Source of the DNA: an uncultured Dechloromonas sp.
Lineage (GTDB): Bacteria > Pseudomonadota > Gammaproteobacteria > Burkholderiales > Rhodocyclaceae
Length of the DNA: 64,000 nucleotides
NCBI RefSeq assembly: GCF_945957265.1
Contig: NZ_CAMFKO010000020.1
Coordinates: forward strand, 1-64,000
Direction of reading: 5' to 3'
The notes beneath the pieces were generated by a model. It worked only from the letters and a program-made list of their open reading frames with translations. It ran no database searches and was not told the origin of the DNA. Positions 63,991-64,000 of this stretch are shown piece after piece (positions within the stretch are counted from its first letter, which is position 1; every line of letters starts with the position of its first letter). Made by a program: the position numbers and the translations under genes.

Positions 63991-64000
63991 CCGCAAGGTC

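Overview
The window is high-GC (roughly 64-65% by eye), gene-dense bacterial chromosome. It reads like a betaproteobacterium of the Rhodocyclales (Dechloromonas/Azonexus type). The support is the gene content: a cNOR-type nitric oxide reductase cluster with a Dnr/FNR-class regulator, a single-chain pyruvate:ferredoxin oxidoreductase, dsbB, a diheme c4 cytochrome, many chemotaxis and c-di-GMP proteins, and an MutL with the endonuclease motif. The taxonomic call is inference. No tRNA, rRNA, CRISPR array, transposase or prophage was seen.

Layout. 1-5.4 kb: the end of pntB, a methyl-accepting protein, a tightly overlapping minus-strand set (coaBC-dut-cytochrome c4) divergent from radC, then rpmB-rpmG and dsbB. 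5.5-8.2 kb: an RstA/RstB-like two-component pair followed by two overlapping tiny genes. 8.2-16.0 kb (minus): a TonB-dependent receptor, then an overlapping run DedA-lipoprotein-purN-DUF3108-rsmB-like-mscS. 16.1-24.2 kb: a DUF922 protein, mutL, a second chemoreceptor and miaA on the plus strand, then an orphan response regulator, an RlpA-like protein and purM on the minus strand. 24.2-25.4 kb: an AT-richer islet with one small lipoprotein gene and a cluster of short repeats. 25.4-30.9 kb: creB, a MOSC protein, creC, a GAF-GGDEF diguanylate cyclase, tyrS and a 58-residue protein.

30.9-36.0 kb: a nemR-nemA unit with two identical operators, a drug/metabolite transporter, a luciferase-like flavin oxidoreductase and an MFS pump. 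36.0-39.9 kb: two small genes of unclear role, then creD behind a phased array of CreB-type TTCAC tags, overlapping a membrane-anchored NagZ-like glycosidase. 39.9-51.4 kb: ovoA (ovothiol synthesis), hda, a HAD phosphatase, an MscS-cNMP channel, pcnB-folK-DUF486-panB-panC, panD on its own strong promoter, a small unknown gene, and a NYN-LOTUS RNA-binding-type protein. 51.6-56.2 kb: pyruvate:ferredoxin oxidoreductase overlapping a dihydroorotate-dehydrogenase-like gene. 56.3-64.0 kb: norC-norB, then norE-norF-norQ, a small membrane protein, a polyferredoxin, norD and a Dnr-type regulator.

How the parts connect. The creBC and creD loci lie about 9 kb apart, and creD carries the CreB tags. The nor block encodes the catalytic NO reductase, its assembly factors, a likely electron-transfer polyferredoxin and its probable regulator; degenerate FNR/Dnr-like sites precede norC and norE. 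The nemRA unit, ovothiol synthase and two efflux pumps suggest a capacity for electrophile and oxidant stress. Sequence direct reading supports gene identity; regulatory links are inferred.
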